Below are positions 42,850-50,106 of a stretch of 64,000 nucleotides of DNA, piece by piece (position 1 is the first letter of the stretch; the number at the start of each line of letters is the position of its first letter). The notes under the pieces are model-generated. The model did not search any database. It worked only from the letters and a program-made list of their open reading frames with translations, and was not told where the DNA came from. The stretch covers positions 2,574,001 through 2,638,000 of the forward strand of contig NZ_CP084061.1 of NCBI RefSeq assembly GCF_020215665.1. Direction: 5' to 3'. Both the position numbers and the translations under genes were made by a program. The stretch comes from Blautia parvula (GTDB lineage Bacteria > Bacillota > Clostridia > Lachnospirales > Lachnospiraceae).

Positions 42850-43245
42850 TCATCCTGCATTTATCTTCTCCAGCAGTGCCTCCCGGAGCACCTGAGAAAA
42901 ATTGATATCCCTTGCCGTTGCCTCTTCATCCAGCCATTCCGGAATGCTTAATGTCTTCTTGACTGCCCTGCTGCTGTGCTTTCTTCTATATGCTTCCTGA
43001 TCGAATTCTACGATGACCAGCACCCCGTCTTCTGTATCTACCTGATCCGCTTCCCTTGCAGCCGGTACCTCTTCTTTCCGCTTTATCCTATCTGTGAGTT
43101 CCAGGCCCAGCGCATCAACTGCCATCTCATACGCTTCCGCCATATCATCCCCCTCCGTCAGGCATTCCGGAAAGTCAGGGAATGATACCCAGTATCCTCC
43201 CTCTTCTGCCTTATGAAAAACAGCCGGATAAAATGTTTTTTTCAT
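42850..43245 (-). CDS. hicB: HicB family antitoxin
   Basis: 131 residues from the ATG at 43245 (GGAGG 8 bp upstream). N-terminal RNase-H-like HicB fold (YPAVFHKAEEGGYWVSFPDFPECLTEGDDMAEAYEMA). C-terminal DNA-binding part, LSIPEWLDEEATARDINFSQVLREAL, a ribbon-helix-helix type. It binds HicA and represses the operon, likely at the repeats around 43511-43555. Stabilises the prophage or blocks other phages. Confidence 0.9.
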   Translation of the reverse strand: MKKTFYPAVFHKAEEGGYWVSFPDFPECLTEGDDMAEAYEMAVDALGLELTDRIKRKEEVPAAREADQVDTEDGVLVIVEFDQEAYRRKHSSRAVKKTLSIPEWLDEEATARDINFSQVLREALLEKINAG

Positions 43246-43281
43246 GCTTCCTACCTCCATACTCCTGCCGAAGGCAGGGCA

Positions 43282-43470
43282 CTATCTCAGCCCTGCCTGT
43301 TTCAATATAGCCTGTTCCAGCCCCTTTTTCAAAGATCTGGAATGATAAGGTACGATCACTTGCTTTCCAGTCGCCTGGTTTCTCATTTTTACATGGGAAC
43401 CATTTTGACTCACCTCTGCAAAGCCGTTGTCTTTCAGATGTTTTATCATCTCCTTTGAAGTCATTGGCAT
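43282..43470 (-). CDS. hicA: HicA family toxin (mRNA interferase)
   Basis: 62 residues, the usual length. The dsRBD-like fold KEMIKHLKDNGFAEVSQNGSHVKMRN has the catalytic His in GSHVKM. HicA cleaves mRNA and stops translation when free of HicB. Toxin precedes antitoxin, 36 bp apart, under the strong promoter at 43503-43531. Confidence 0.9.
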   Translation of the reverse strand: MPMTSKEMIKHLKDNGFAEVSQNGSHVKMRNQATGKQVIVPYHSRSLKKGLEQAILKQAGLR

Positions 43471-43502
43471 TTCCTCGTATCTCCTTTCCTTATCATATTT
43501 TT

Positions 43503-43555
43503 ATTATATCACGTATTATTACGTATGTCAATCTTTTTTATACGTATTATCACGT
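43503..43555 (-). promoter_or_regulatory. hicAB promoter with two operator palindromes
   Basis: Minus strand: TTGACA (43531-43526), 17 bp, TATAAT (43508-43503), a near-ideal promoter. The spacer is the palindromic ACGTATTATTACGTA (43511-43525). A second related site, ACGTATTATCACGT, is at 43542-43555. These are likely HicB or HicAB operators. Confidence 0.75.
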
Positions 43556-43583
43556 GCACAAATAAGTGGCTGATGTATAGAAT

Positions 43584-43985
43584 CTATTTTATCCCACACT
43601 TTTTTAAATATTTATCCCGTATCATCAAACGGGGATAGTCCGGACTGCTTTGATATCCTGTTTTGGCCGCGATCCGCTCCCAGGTCATTCCCTCCATGTA
43701 GAACATTCGGAACACGCACCGGGTCTGTCCGTCCTCTATCGATTCGATCCACATCTCTACCGCCCTGGCTCTCTTCCTCTTCTGCTCCAGGATCTTTTTT
43801 CTCTTCTCGAAGAGTTTCCAGTCCATGCCGACCACAGATTGTGCCCGTGGAAATCCTCTCTGATAATCAAACACGGTGCTGCTTATCAGGCCGCCTTCCC
43901 CTGTCTGCATCTCCTGAATCTCCATCTTCAGGACCGGGATCTCTCTTTTTATCTTTATGTAATCATCTAACATCTTCCTGGTCAT
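43584..43985 (-). CDS. ArpU/RinA-like late-transcription regulator (DUF1492 type)
   Basis: 133 residues from the ATG at 43985 (GGAG 6 bp upstream). C-terminal sigma region-4-like HTH: QTRCVFRMFYMEGMTWERIAAKTGYQSSPDYPRLMIRDKYL. N-terminal helical domain with KIKREIPVLKMEIQEMQ. Such proteins switch on phage late genes in Gram-positive hosts. It is at the end of the early operon, before the late cluster. Confidence 0.8.
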   Translation of the reverse strand: MTRKMLDDYIKIKREIPVLKMEIQEMQTGEGGLISSTVFDYQRGFPRAQSVVGMDWKLFEKRKKILEQKRKRARAVEMWIESIEDGQTRCVFRMFYMEGMTWERIAAKTGYQSSPDYPRLMIRDKYLKKCGIK

Positions 43986-44016
43986 CTTACTCTCCAACGG
44001 CCTCACCTCCTGCTGT

Positions 44017-44181
44017 CTATCCGAAAAATCCTCCCCACCATAAAATCCCCAAAGTGAGCAGACATCTGATACATGTTTGACCGAAACTCACTTTTCCGGC
44101 TCTGATCCGCCCGTTATTAGCAAAACTGTCCGCTATGCTGAACCCTAATAAAACTGCATATATGATCTGTGGTGCTCCCAT
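44017..44181 (-). CDS. 54-residue phage membrane protein
   Basis: A small gene with AAGGAG upstream of the ATG at 44181. It reads MGAPQIIYAVLLGFSIADSF, a basic middle, then LLTLGILWWGGFF. Two hydrophobic segments separated by a basic loop suggest a membrane hairpin. Unnamed; it fills the gap between the regulator and the zinc-ribbon gene exactly. Confidence 0.7.
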   Translation of the reverse strand: MGAPQIIYAVLLGFSIADSFANNGRIRAGKVSFGQTCIRCLLTLGILWWGGFFG

Positions 44182-44202
44182 CACACTTCTTCTCCTTCCT
44201 CT

Positions 44203-44733
44203 TTATCTGATCGTCTCATAAATCTCTTTCTTTTCGTTATAGTTCACAGCTACGGGACCTCCGCAGTCTATACAATTGATATCGAACATCTTTTCCTCTT
44301 TGTTGGTCATATATTCAAATTTTCTCCCGCACTGGCAATTCACCTGCAGCTGTTTCAATTCTTCTGTAAATGGGTGATATGCTCCGCATAGTTCACAATG
44401 ATATCCTCCTATCTCTTTCTTTGTACAAAATCCTCTTGTATGCCCGCAGGAAGGGCACTTTAAATACAAGAATCCTTTGTATGTATACGCACCTCCCAGC
44501 TTCTTAGATGGTTCTTCTGAATCTTCTGGCTTTTCTTTCACTCTTGCTCTCGGTTGGATCTGCACCGGTATTCCTGGCAGCTGCTCCTTCACCAGTGTTT
44601 CCGACTGCTGCCCCTGGTCCATTCCATCTGCCTGCAGTAACTGCAGCACGATCGCTTTGAATACCTTTTCTCCCAGCTTCTTCTCTAAGTCTATCGCTAC
44701 ACTCTTACCTTCTGTCGTCACTCTTATCTTCAT
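44203..44733 (-). CDS. Zinc-ribbon phage protein
   Basis: 176 residues from the ATG at 44733 (AGGAG upstream). N-terminal helical part, a Pro/Lys/Glu linker, then CPSCGHTRGFC, CELCG, CQCG and CIDCGG: two or more zinc ribbons. Probably nucleic-acid binding. Its ATG overlaps the Lar gene stop. Confidence 0.7.
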   Translation of the reverse strand: MKIRVTTEGKSVAIDLEKKLGEKVFKAIVLQLLQADGMDQGQQSETLVKEQLPGIPVQIQPRARVKEKPEDSEEPSKKLGGAYTYKGFLYLKCPSCGHTRGFCTKKEIGGYHCELCGAYHPFTEELKQLQVNCQCGRKFEYMTNKEEKMFDINCIDCGGPVAVNYNEKKEIYETIR

Positions 44734-44930
44734 CCTATTTTCTCCTGTTCTATATGATATCGACGTTCCCAGGCTGCTATTGCCTCTTCTTCCGTTTTCT
44801 TTCTCCCTGTCTTTGCCCCGCAGTGGCAGCATATAATCTGATATACCTTTCCTCTTTTTGTGGGTATCTCTGCTGAGAACTTTTCTTTACAACCACAAAA
44901 TGGGCATGGCTTTAACTTCGCATTACTCAT
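44730..44930 (-). CDS. Lar-family restriction-alleviation-like protein
   Basis: 66 residues from the ATG at 44930 (GGAGG upstream). LKPCPFCGCKEKF ... IICCHCGAKTGRKKTEEEAIAAWERR is the Lar domain, first known from Rac prophage Lar, which lowers type I restriction. The anti-restriction role here is by homology only; many phages carry such small zinc ribbons. Confidence 0.82.
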   Translation of the reverse strand: MSNAKLKPCPFCGCKEKFSAEIPTKRGKVYQIICCHCGAKTGRKKTEEEAIAAWERRYHIEQEKIG

Positions 44931-45474
44931 GGCTCTCCTCCAATCTATCCTCAAATTCTTGATAGCACGCCGTACAGCCCAGAGTATCCACCAGACTACA
45001 TGCTATGTACCCATCCTGATACACTGCCACATTGCACTTTAGACACTCCTTTACCTGGCAGCCTTTATATTTTGTAAACCCTGGGCAGTAATGGACCGGA
45101 TAAAATATCCCGCCTCTACACCAGTGCGCCTGCTCTCCCGGCTTATCCCAGTTGCTCCAGGCAGTCCGTGGCGGCTTATCTGGATGAGCCTTGTCGTATG
45201 GCTCCACCTTTGCCCGGTAATCATCATAGCACTCACCGTATAGGCAACGACTTGACCACCAGTACAGGCAGCTCCGGCAGACACATTGGCCGCAATGTCG
45301 TATAGGTGTATTGTCTCTGGCCTGCATGTATTCTGATATTGATATTTGACCTGATCTCTTCATCCAAACATCATGTAATTCCTCGCATTCACCCTTTTTA
45401 CTCAAATAAGGCTTTCTGCTCTGATATACCTCTTCTAATTGTCTCTCTGTTCTTTCACACAGTATTTCATACAC
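44923..45474 (-). CDS. Cys-rich phage early protein
   Basis: 183 residues with about 17 Cys in CGQCVCRSCLYW, CLYGECYDDY, CPGFTKYKGCQVKECLKC and LGCTACYQEF. Probably binds several metal ions. Known as an unnamed early protein in related prophages. It overlaps the Lar gene by 8 bp. Confidence 0.65.
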   Translation of the reverse strand: MYEILCERTERQLEEVYQSRKPYLSKKGECEELHDVWMKRSGQISISEYMQARDNTPIRHCGQCVCRSCLYWWSSRCLYGECYDDYRAKVEPYDKAHPDKPPRTAWSNWDKPGEQAHWCRGGIFYPVHYCPGFTKYKGCQVKECLKCNVAVYQDGYIACSLVDTLGCTACYQEFEDRLEESHE

Positions 45475-45697
45475 CCCTATCTTTAAAACTTTCTCCCTTT
45501 AACCACTCGGTCAGACACTGCCGGCACCATTCATCCGGTACTGACCCTCCGCCTTGGATATTTACCAGTTTCTCACATTCCGGCTTATTTTCACTGTGGC
45601 AGAAATCAATCCCATCATCTATACCATGTTCCATAAAAAAATCAGCTATGCCCTCATCCGTCGCGAGCATACGCCTGATGTTATCACCTTTTGTCAT
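45467..45697 (-). CDS. Small early phage protein
   Basis: 76 residues. MTKGDNIRRMLATDEGIADFF and a CRQCLTEWLKGE motif suggest a small zinc-stabilised fold, similar in layout to Cys-containing early proteins next to it. Overlaps both neighbours. Confidence 0.65.
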   Translation of the reverse strand: MTKGDNIRRMLATDEGIADFFMEHGIDDGIDFCHSENKPECEKLVNIQGGGSVPDEWCRQCLTEWLKGESFKDRGV

Positions 45698-46044
45698 GTT
45701 CTTTCCCTTCCCGACAGATATTCCGGATAATCAAAGATACTCATCTGTACCCCTTCCTGCTGCTCTGAGATCTGTCCCGTCTCTTCCCGTTCCGGTTCTC
45801 CCTGTCTCTGTTCCGCTTTTCCCCGATTCTGTTCCGTTTTTCCTCGATTCTGTTCCGGGAGGTACGGAAGGTTGAAATACCTGCAGGCAATCCACTGTGG
45901 CTGCCACTGCCTCGTTCCTCCAGCTTCTTGGTACAGCCTGCAGCAGAATCTTCTGTTCTCTCGGAAGAAGTTATCACACTCCGCGCATAGGTTCCGATAG
46001 TCGGTACCTCCGGAACGCTTATACATCTCACTGATCGCTCTCAT
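45694..46044 (-). CDS. Early phage protein with Cys motif and Gln/Arg-rich repeat
   Basis: 116 residues from the ATG at 46044. N-terminal CAECDNFFRENRRFCCRLYQEAG is Cys-rich. The middle is a low-complexity stretch with EQNRGKTEQNRGKAEQRQGE, encoded by a short DNA repeat, then a QMSIFDYPEYL end. Overlaps the next gene by 17 bp. Confidence 0.65.
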   Translation of the reverse strand: MRAISEMYKRSGGTDYRNLCAECDNFFRENRRFCCRLYQEAGGTRQWQPQWIACRYFNLPYLPEQNRGKTEQNRGKAEQRQGEPEREETGQISEQQEGVQMSIFDYPEYLSGRERT

Positions 46045-46315
46045 GGCTATCACCTACGATTTTTACCGGGTGTCCGAGGGCCTGCTCTATCTCCGCAAAG
46101 GTCATTTCTTTCGGTTCTTCCCGTTCTTTCGGTGCTTCCCGGTCCCAGCACTCTGTGCAATGCCTTTTCTTGTCTTCGTCCGTTTCATCATCTAATGCTA
46201 TACAATCGCTTTCTATCTCATATCCATATGTATCCGGGCAACCATTGCATCCTCCCCACCATTTTTCATTTACAAACGTGGGGAGTTCCTGTTGCAATTT
46301 TTCTCTAAATGTCAT
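46028..46315 (-). CDS. Early phage protein
   Basis: 95 residues; GGCNGCPDTYGYE and HCTECWDRE pairs of Cys, then an acidic helix MTFAEIEQALGHPVKIV. Function unknown. Starts 4 bp inside the upstream gene. Confidence 0.65.
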   Translation of the reverse strand: MTFREKLQQELPTFVNEKWWGGCNGCPDTYGYEIESDCIALDDETDEDKKRHCTECWDREAPKEREEPKEMTFAEIEQALGHPVKIVGDSHESDQ

Positions 46316-46572
46316 GTTCTTTCCCCCTTTTCAAATGCGATCTGATCCGGCTCCACATGTCTCCAGTCCTTTACCTCATCCAGCCGGTATTGGTAACTTT
46401 CCCGCCCGTTTACCTTTATGGCGATATATCCTCCGGTCTCTACAGATCCGTAATCCTTGCCATTTACATATAAATGGATCTCCTGCCCAGTCTTTTCTGC
46501 TATCTTCTCCAGGTTGTCCCTGATATTCCTGAGATACACCATGATATCCCCGTCTGTTTTTAACTTATCCAT
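46312..46572 (-). CDS. Early phage protein
   Basis: 86 residues with an amphipathic N-terminal helix (VYLRNIRDNLEKIAEKTG) and a beta-rich C-terminus (YIAIKVNGRESYQYRLDEV). No named domain. In a run of overlapping early genes. Confidence 0.6.
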   Translation of the reverse strand: MDKLKTDGDIMVYLRNIRDNLEKIAEKTGQEIHLYVNGKDYGSVETGGYIAIKVNGRESYQYRLDEVKDWRHVEPDQIAFEKGERT

Positions 46573-46927
46573 GTATTCCTCCTATCTTATGCTTCTGCAG
46601 ATGCTCATGCACCTGCTCCCATAGTTCCCAGCATTTTACCGGTTTCCCATCATACTTTTTACCGCCGGATGCCGCCCAGTGGTCCAGCCAGCCATTCTTT
46701 ACCGCCGATCCTATATGTGCCGGGGCGGACAGTTCCAGCTCTACCGGCTCCCGCAGGGCCTGAAGGCCTGCCAGCAGGGCTTTTATCTCCACTGCCGCCC
46801 GGGTGTCCCCAGGCCCCTTCTCCACCTGCTTCACAGATCTATGCGTTTTCCCGCTCTTATCCACATAGAGCAGGTTCGCTGTGGCTGTCTTTCCACATAT
46901 CCGGATACTTATCTTCACTTTTTTCAT
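46565..46927 (-). CDS. RNase H-like fold protein, probably inactive
   Basis: 120 residues. AAVEIKALLAGLQALREPVELELSAPAHIGSAVKNGWLDHW then GKPVKCWELWEQVHEHLQKH follows the RNase HI strand-helix order, including the Trp and KxxELW positions. The Glu of helix A is kept, but the Asp of the usual TDS motif is Ala (LSAPAH) and the first-strand Asp is not evident, so cleavage is unlikely. It may bind RNA-DNA hybrids or proteins. Directly after ssb. Confidence 0.65.
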   Translation of the reverse strand: MKKVKISIRICGKTATANLLYVDKSGKTHRSVKQVEKGPGDTRAAVEIKALLAGLQALREPVELELSAPAHIGSAVKNGWLDHWAASGGKKYDGKPVKCWELWEQVHEHLQKHKIGGIHG

Positions 46928-46936
46928 GGCTGCCTC

Positions 46937-47347
46937 CTAAGAGAAAGGAAGGTCATCCATGGCCTCATCCGGGTAATGCATAAAACCATCCTCGTCCACC
47001 GGCACCGGCGTCACCGGTTCTTCTGCCTTCCTGCTCTCTGCAAATTCCTGGTCATCCACGATGACATCCGTGGTATATACCTTACGCCCCTCCCGATTCA
47101 CATAGCTCCCCGTCTGGATCCGGCCGCTTACGGCCACTTTCATCCCCCGGCGGAAATATTTTGCGGCAAAATCCCCCTGTCTGCGGAAGGCCACACAGCG
47201 GACGAAATCCGCTTCTGCCTCCCCTTCCTTCTTCCGGGCCCGGTCCACGGCCAGGGTATAGGTCGTGATCATAAAGGGTTCCTCCCCCTGTGTATACCTG
47301 CTGTCCGGTTCCCTGGTCAGTCTTCCGATCAATACGACTCTGTTCAT
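46937..47347 (-). CDS. ssb: Single-stranded DNA-binding protein
   Basis: 136 residues. OB fold MNRVVLIGRLTREPDSRYTQ, FVRCVAFRRQGDFAAKYFRRGMKVAVSGRIQTGSY, and the acidic tail ending MDDLPFS, which matches the DDLPF-type tip that recruits repair and replication proteins. Phage-encoded SSB for the replication fork. Confidence 0.95.
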   Translation of the reverse strand: MNRVVLIGRLTREPDSRYTQGEEPFMITTYTLAVDRARKKEGEAEADFVRCVAFRRQGDFAAKYFRRGMKVAVSGRIQTGSYVNREGRKVYTTDVIVDDQEFAESRKAEEPVTPVPVDEDGFMHYPDEAMDDLPFS

Positions 47348-47580
47348 ACGTTCTTCCCATACCTTTCATGTAATCTGTCCCATTCCGCGATCAGCTGCGG
47401 CGGGTATTTTCCCTGTTTTTTCCCTCCTTTGTCATCCAGGCCCCATTTCTTCATGTACTCCCTGACTGTCGTAGGAGACACGTCCATGCTCCTGGAGATC
47501 TGCAGCGCGTTCTTCCCTTCCAGAGCCAGCTGGTGCATCTCCTCCAGCTGTCCCAGGCTCATCCTCTGTCCCAGCTTCAT
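47344..47580 (-). CDS. HTH protein of the replication region
   Basis: 78 residues: LGQLEEMHQLALEGKNALQISRSMDVSPTTVREYMKKWG is a helix-turn-helix of the Trp-repressor/resolvase-like kind. Lys-rich C-terminus. May be a regulator of early genes. Overlaps the ssb start. Confidence 0.65.
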   Translation of the reverse strand: MKLGQRMSLGQLEEMHQLALEGKNALQISRSMDVSPTTVREYMKKWGLDDKGGKKQGKYPPQLIAEWDRLHERYGKNV

Positions 47581-47592
47581 CTTTTATCCTCC

Positions 47593-47949
47593 TCATCTGA
47601 AATCCTCATGGAAAAGTCCCAGGAAATCCTCATGGCTGTGATCCAGCTCATAGACCTGCTGGCACATTCGTTTCAGCATCCGGTCATAGTTCCGGTTCTG
47701 ATGCACGGCCTCCGCCCCGTCGATATGATGGCGCAGGCACAGGTTCACTTTGAATCCCTGCTCCTCACTGATCTGCCTGCGTCCGCTCCCATAAAAGACA
47801 TGATGGTCCTGCACCGGCTTTTCCCGGAAGTCCCCTTCCAGCAGCATACACAGGAAGCACTGTTTACAGGACTGGTCCTGTAGGATGCTCTTCCCATGCT
47901 TCTTTCTCTTTTTCTTCTTCCCCTGTTTGGGGTACATCAGCTCATTCAC
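47593..47949 (-). CDS. HNH-like phage protein
   Basis: 118 residues. CKQCFLCMLL ... DHHVFYGSGRRQISEEQGFKVNLCLRHHIDG is a zinc-bound HNH-type (Ref/YqaQ-like) motif with DHHVF and CLRHH. N-terminus strongly basic (KKKKRKKHGK). Might nick DNA or only bind it. Overlaps the rep gene end. Confidence 0.7.
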   Translation of the reverse strand: MNELMYPKQGKKKKRKKHGKSILQDQSCKQCFLCMLLEGDFREKPVQDHHVFYGSGRRQISEEQGFKVNLCLRHHIDGAEAVHQNRNYDRMLKRMCQQVYELDHSHEDFLGLFHEDFR

Positions 47950-48703
47950 GCTTTCCTCCTGTCTGGATCCGGAATAGGGTATAATGCCGGTAAGGAAATC
48001 CGGTCACCTTGTTCCTTCCCTCAAAATATGATTCTTTATCTATGTACCAGCCCCTGGGCGCCTCCGGCTCTTTTGGCCAACGGTCCAGCTTTTCTTTCTC
48101 CGGCTCCGGCAGGGGCATGTTCCTAGAAACGGAGTAGTTTGCTTCTACGACCTTATGGTCCAGCACGCCCTTCTCGACATATTTCTCCTGGCTCTTTGCA
48201 TCTTTCGTCAGATACTGGGCCAGTTTCTTGAAGTTCCCTTCCCGGTACAGCAGCTGCTTGTCCTTTACCCTGCCGTGCTTCCAGGCCGCCTCTATGATGA
48301 TGTCCGTATCCGGGATCCGGTTCAGGGCTACATGGATGTGCCAGTTCCCGGTCGGGGTGCACTCGATGTTCCGGATCCAGCGCAGCTCCATGCCCCTTTT
48401 CTTGTATTCCTTCCCGGCGGCCAGATAAAACTCCCGAAAATCCGCCTTTGCCTGTTTCATATCTTTCGGCCGTCTGTCCTTTGGATAGGTCAGGGTGATG
48501 AGATAATCGTTCACCTTGAAATACTTCCGCAGGCGGTGCCTGGCCTTCTTCTCTTTGTTCCACTGGTTCACCTGGGCCACCTGCTCCGGGGTCGCCTTCT
48601 TCTTCACGCTCCTTTTCTCTCCTGGGGCCCCATACCTCCCGTCAAGGTATTCTTCCCGCTCGATCACATCCGCGAACTCATATGTTACCCGCTTCGTCTT
48701 CAT
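47942..48703 (-). CDS. HUH-type replication initiator (Rep)
   Basis: 253 residues. Motif I: YFKVNDYLITLTYPK (61-75). Motif II, the HUH metal site: NWHIHVALN (His122 and His124). Motif III: candidate Tyr164 in AQYLTKD or Tyr175. HUH nucleases nick one strand and stay bound to the 5' end to begin rolling-circle replication. No helicase, primase or DnaC-like gene is in the prophage, so this is the best initiator candidate. Confidence 0.72.
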   Translation of the reverse strand: MKTKRVTYEFADVIEREEYLDGRYGAPGEKRSVKKKATPEQVAQVNQWNKEKKARHRLRKYFKVNDYLITLTYPKDRRPKDMKQAKADFREFYLAAGKEYKKRGMELRWIRNIECTPTGNWHIHVALNRIPDTDIIIEAAWKHGRVKDKQLLYREGNFKKLAQYLTKDAKSQEKYVEKGVLDHKVVEANYSVSRNMPLPEPEKEKLDRWPKEPEAPRGWYIDKESYFEGRNKVTGFPYRHYTLFRIQTGGKRE

Positions 48704-48751
48704 ATCTCATTCCCCTTGTGTTATCTCAAGTTTAATAGTCTTATCAAGTGA

Positions 48752-48772
48752 TAAAAAGGGGATCTTCTCCCC
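48752..48772 (-). terminator. Terminator before rep
   Basis: Minus strand: GGGGA, 5-base loop, TCCCC, then TTTTTT (48772 down to 48752). It would separate rep expression from the upstream early genes. Confidence 0.65.
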
Positions 48773-48843
48773 ATATATTGACATCTTTTTTTCATGATAG
48801 TAATATAGAATCGTACCCTGTAGCTCGGGGCGCCTTCTTTAGG

Positions 48844-48872
48844 AAAGGCAGGTTTCTTCGGTACCTGCCTTT
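48844..48872. terminator. Bidirectional hairpin terminator
   Basis: AAAGGCAGGT (48844-48853) pairs perfectly with ACCTGCCTTT (48863-48872). Confidence 0.65.
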
Positions 48873-48951
48873 CTTTGCACTGTATGATCCAGAAGAGCAC
48901 ACAGTTTCTGCCATTTTTTATTTTCTGATCCCTAATTTTTTTGAGGATATC

Positions 48952-49066
48952 TTGACATTTTTTAATGGCAGTGTTACTATACAGTCATGAGCTTCTTATC
49001 TTAATTTCTAAGCATCATAACCCTTGAGAAAAGGCGGCTGCTCCCTCGGTCTGCCTTTTCTTTTTT
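48952..49066 (+). ncRNA. Candidate small RNA with strong promoter
   Basis: TTGACA (48952-48957), 17 bp, TACTAT (48975-48980) on +, then ~80 nt to a terminator whose stem is GAAAAGGC (49028-49035) with GCCTTTTC (49053-49060) and a T6 tail. No ORF of note. It runs against the early operon and ends at the stop of the 73-residue ORF. Confidence 0.5.
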
Positions 49067-49286
49067 ATATCAACAGCCTGAACGACGTAGTGCTGTCCCT
49101 CCGATGTTTGAATTCCCGGCGGGCCAGAAACCCGTCTTTTCCTGCGCAGCTCCCGCTGTACTGATCCGAAAGCTGGAAAGATTCCAGCGACAATGTGGTC
49201 AAGCCGTGTTTCTCTTTTACCTGCTCGATCTCCCGGAAGATCGGCTCGATGTCTGCCTGCAGGGTGCTAAATTTCTTCTGGGTCAT
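49065..49286 (-). CDS. Small early phage protein
   Basis: 73 residues: helical N-terminus (FSTLQADIEPIFREIEQVKEKHGL), then a basic end (FLARREFKHRRDSTTSFRLLI). Overlaps the upstream gene by 20 bp. Unknown function. Confidence 0.6.
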   Translation of the reverse strand: MTQKKFSTLQADIEPIFREIEQVKEKHGLTTLSLESFQLSDQYSGSCAGKDGFLARREFKHRRDSTTSFRLLI

Positions 49287-49692
49287 ATACGTTCACCTCT
49301 CTTTGCTCTGGATCATAGACCAGATAAAGGCTGTCCCCATTTTTATCTACCACTTTTGCACTTCTCCCGTTCATATATATCTTTACGCTCCCAGTCCGGA
49401 AATTCCCGTCTACCCATCTCCGAATCATTGCTTCTGCTATCGTACTGTACACTTGCATTTTCTCCTTTCTCCTGTTATTATGTATTTGACTATTTTGGTC
49501 TTGGGTCCTGTTTCGCGCCCCCGCTGACAGGGCCCTTTTATTTTCTTCCGGCTTGTCCAGCCCCAGTGCCTCCAAGCACCAGACCAGTGCAACTGCCTTC
49601 ATGTTATTCTCCGGATCATTGCTCTTTGCAAGCTCTTCCGAAACGTGCCAGATCCCGGCCACTATTTCCTCTTCTACAAGCATGACTCTCAT
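49267..49692 (-). CDS. Early phage protein (one ORF or two nested starts)
   Basis: 141 residues as one frame. An internal ATG at 49458 is preceded by AAGGAG and begins MQVYSTIAEAMIRRWVDGNF, which reads like an independent 63-residue protein. The upstream part (MLVEEEIVAGIWHVSEELAK, VALVWCLEALGL) is helical, and the linker (SAGARNRTQDQNSQIHNNRR) looks non-structural. Two in-frame products from one ORF are possible. Confidence 0.55.
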   Translation of the reverse strand: MRVMLVEEEIVAGIWHVSEELAKSNDPENNMKAVALVWCLEALGLDKPEENKRALSAGARNRTQDQNSQIHNNRRKEKMQVYSTIAEAMIRRWVDGNFRTGSVKIYMNGRSAKVVDKNGDSLYLVYDPEQREVNVYDPEEI

Positions 49693-49693
49693 C

Positions 49694-49909
49694 TTATTCC
49701 TCTATCAATTCCTTAAATGTCCTTGCTGCTCCCCTGGAGACCGCAGTGCCTACCAGGAACACTACGATCGACCAGAGCGGAAGCTTATATACAAGGCACA
49801 CCAGTATAAAAGCTATCACTGCATGTATCATTTTGATCTTCCTTCCTGCTTGTCCCATGGTCCCGCCCTTAGGTGGTTTTATCTTCCTTGTATTTTTCAA
49901 TTTCCCCAA
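49694..49909 (-). CDS. Small membrane protein
   Basis: 71 residues; basic N-terminus (GKLKNTRKIKPPKGG) and one or two membrane segments (MIHAVIAFILVCLVYKLPLWSIVVFLV). Possibly superinfection-related or an early membrane protein; no named family. Confidence 0.6.
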   Translation of the reverse strand: MGKLKNTRKIKPPKGGTMGQAGRKIKMIHAVIAFILVCLVYKLPLWSIVVFLVGTAVSRGAARTFKELIEE

Positions 49910-49916
49910 GTCTTCC

Positions 49917-50024
49917 CTAAGCCTTTCTCTGGTAGTAAATGTCTACCAGAGCATCTGTTAATCTCTGTGCACAGCCTTCCGTATATTCGGCGGTGCACTT
50001 GATCTCTTTTTTCTGCTTTGCCAT
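49917..50024 (-). CDS. 35-residue phage protein
   Basis: A short gene with GGAGG 8 bp before the ATG at 50024. It reads MAKQKKEIKCTAEYTEGCAQ then a helix ending YYQRKA. It starts 83 bp past the SPFH gene stop and ends 8 bp before the membrane protein gene. Strong RBS supports it. Confidence 0.6.
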   Translation of the reverse strand: MAKQKKEIKCTAEYTEGCAQRLTDALVDIYYQRKA

Positions 50025-50076
50025 GCTAAACACCTCCTGTTAAAGATATGCGGTACTGGTTGTACTTGTTTCATGC

Positions 50077-50100
50077 GGGCCTGCCCCCAAAAGCAGGCCC
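50077..50100. terminator. Terminator after the SPFH gene
   Basis: GGGCCTGC (50077-50084) pairs with GCAGGCCC (50093-50100). A T-rich TCTTTATT follows on +; on minus it lies 7 bp past the SPFH stop. Confidence 0.7.
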
Positions 50101-50106
50101 TCTTTA

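Larger units (their letters stand above)
48704..49064. other. Intergenic control region between rep and the early genes
   Basis: 361 bp without a protein gene. It contains a minus-strand terminator (48752-48772), a bidirectional hairpin (48844-48872), a + strand promoter (48952-48980) and a terminator (49028-49066). A replication origin for the HUH Rep could also be here, but no nick site can be named by eye. Confidence 0.6.

Noticed and set aside
49028-49066. Terminator belonging only to the minus-strand early operon
   Set aside because: The T6 tail is on +, and a strong + promoter lies 50 bp upstream, so a + strand transcript is the better reading.
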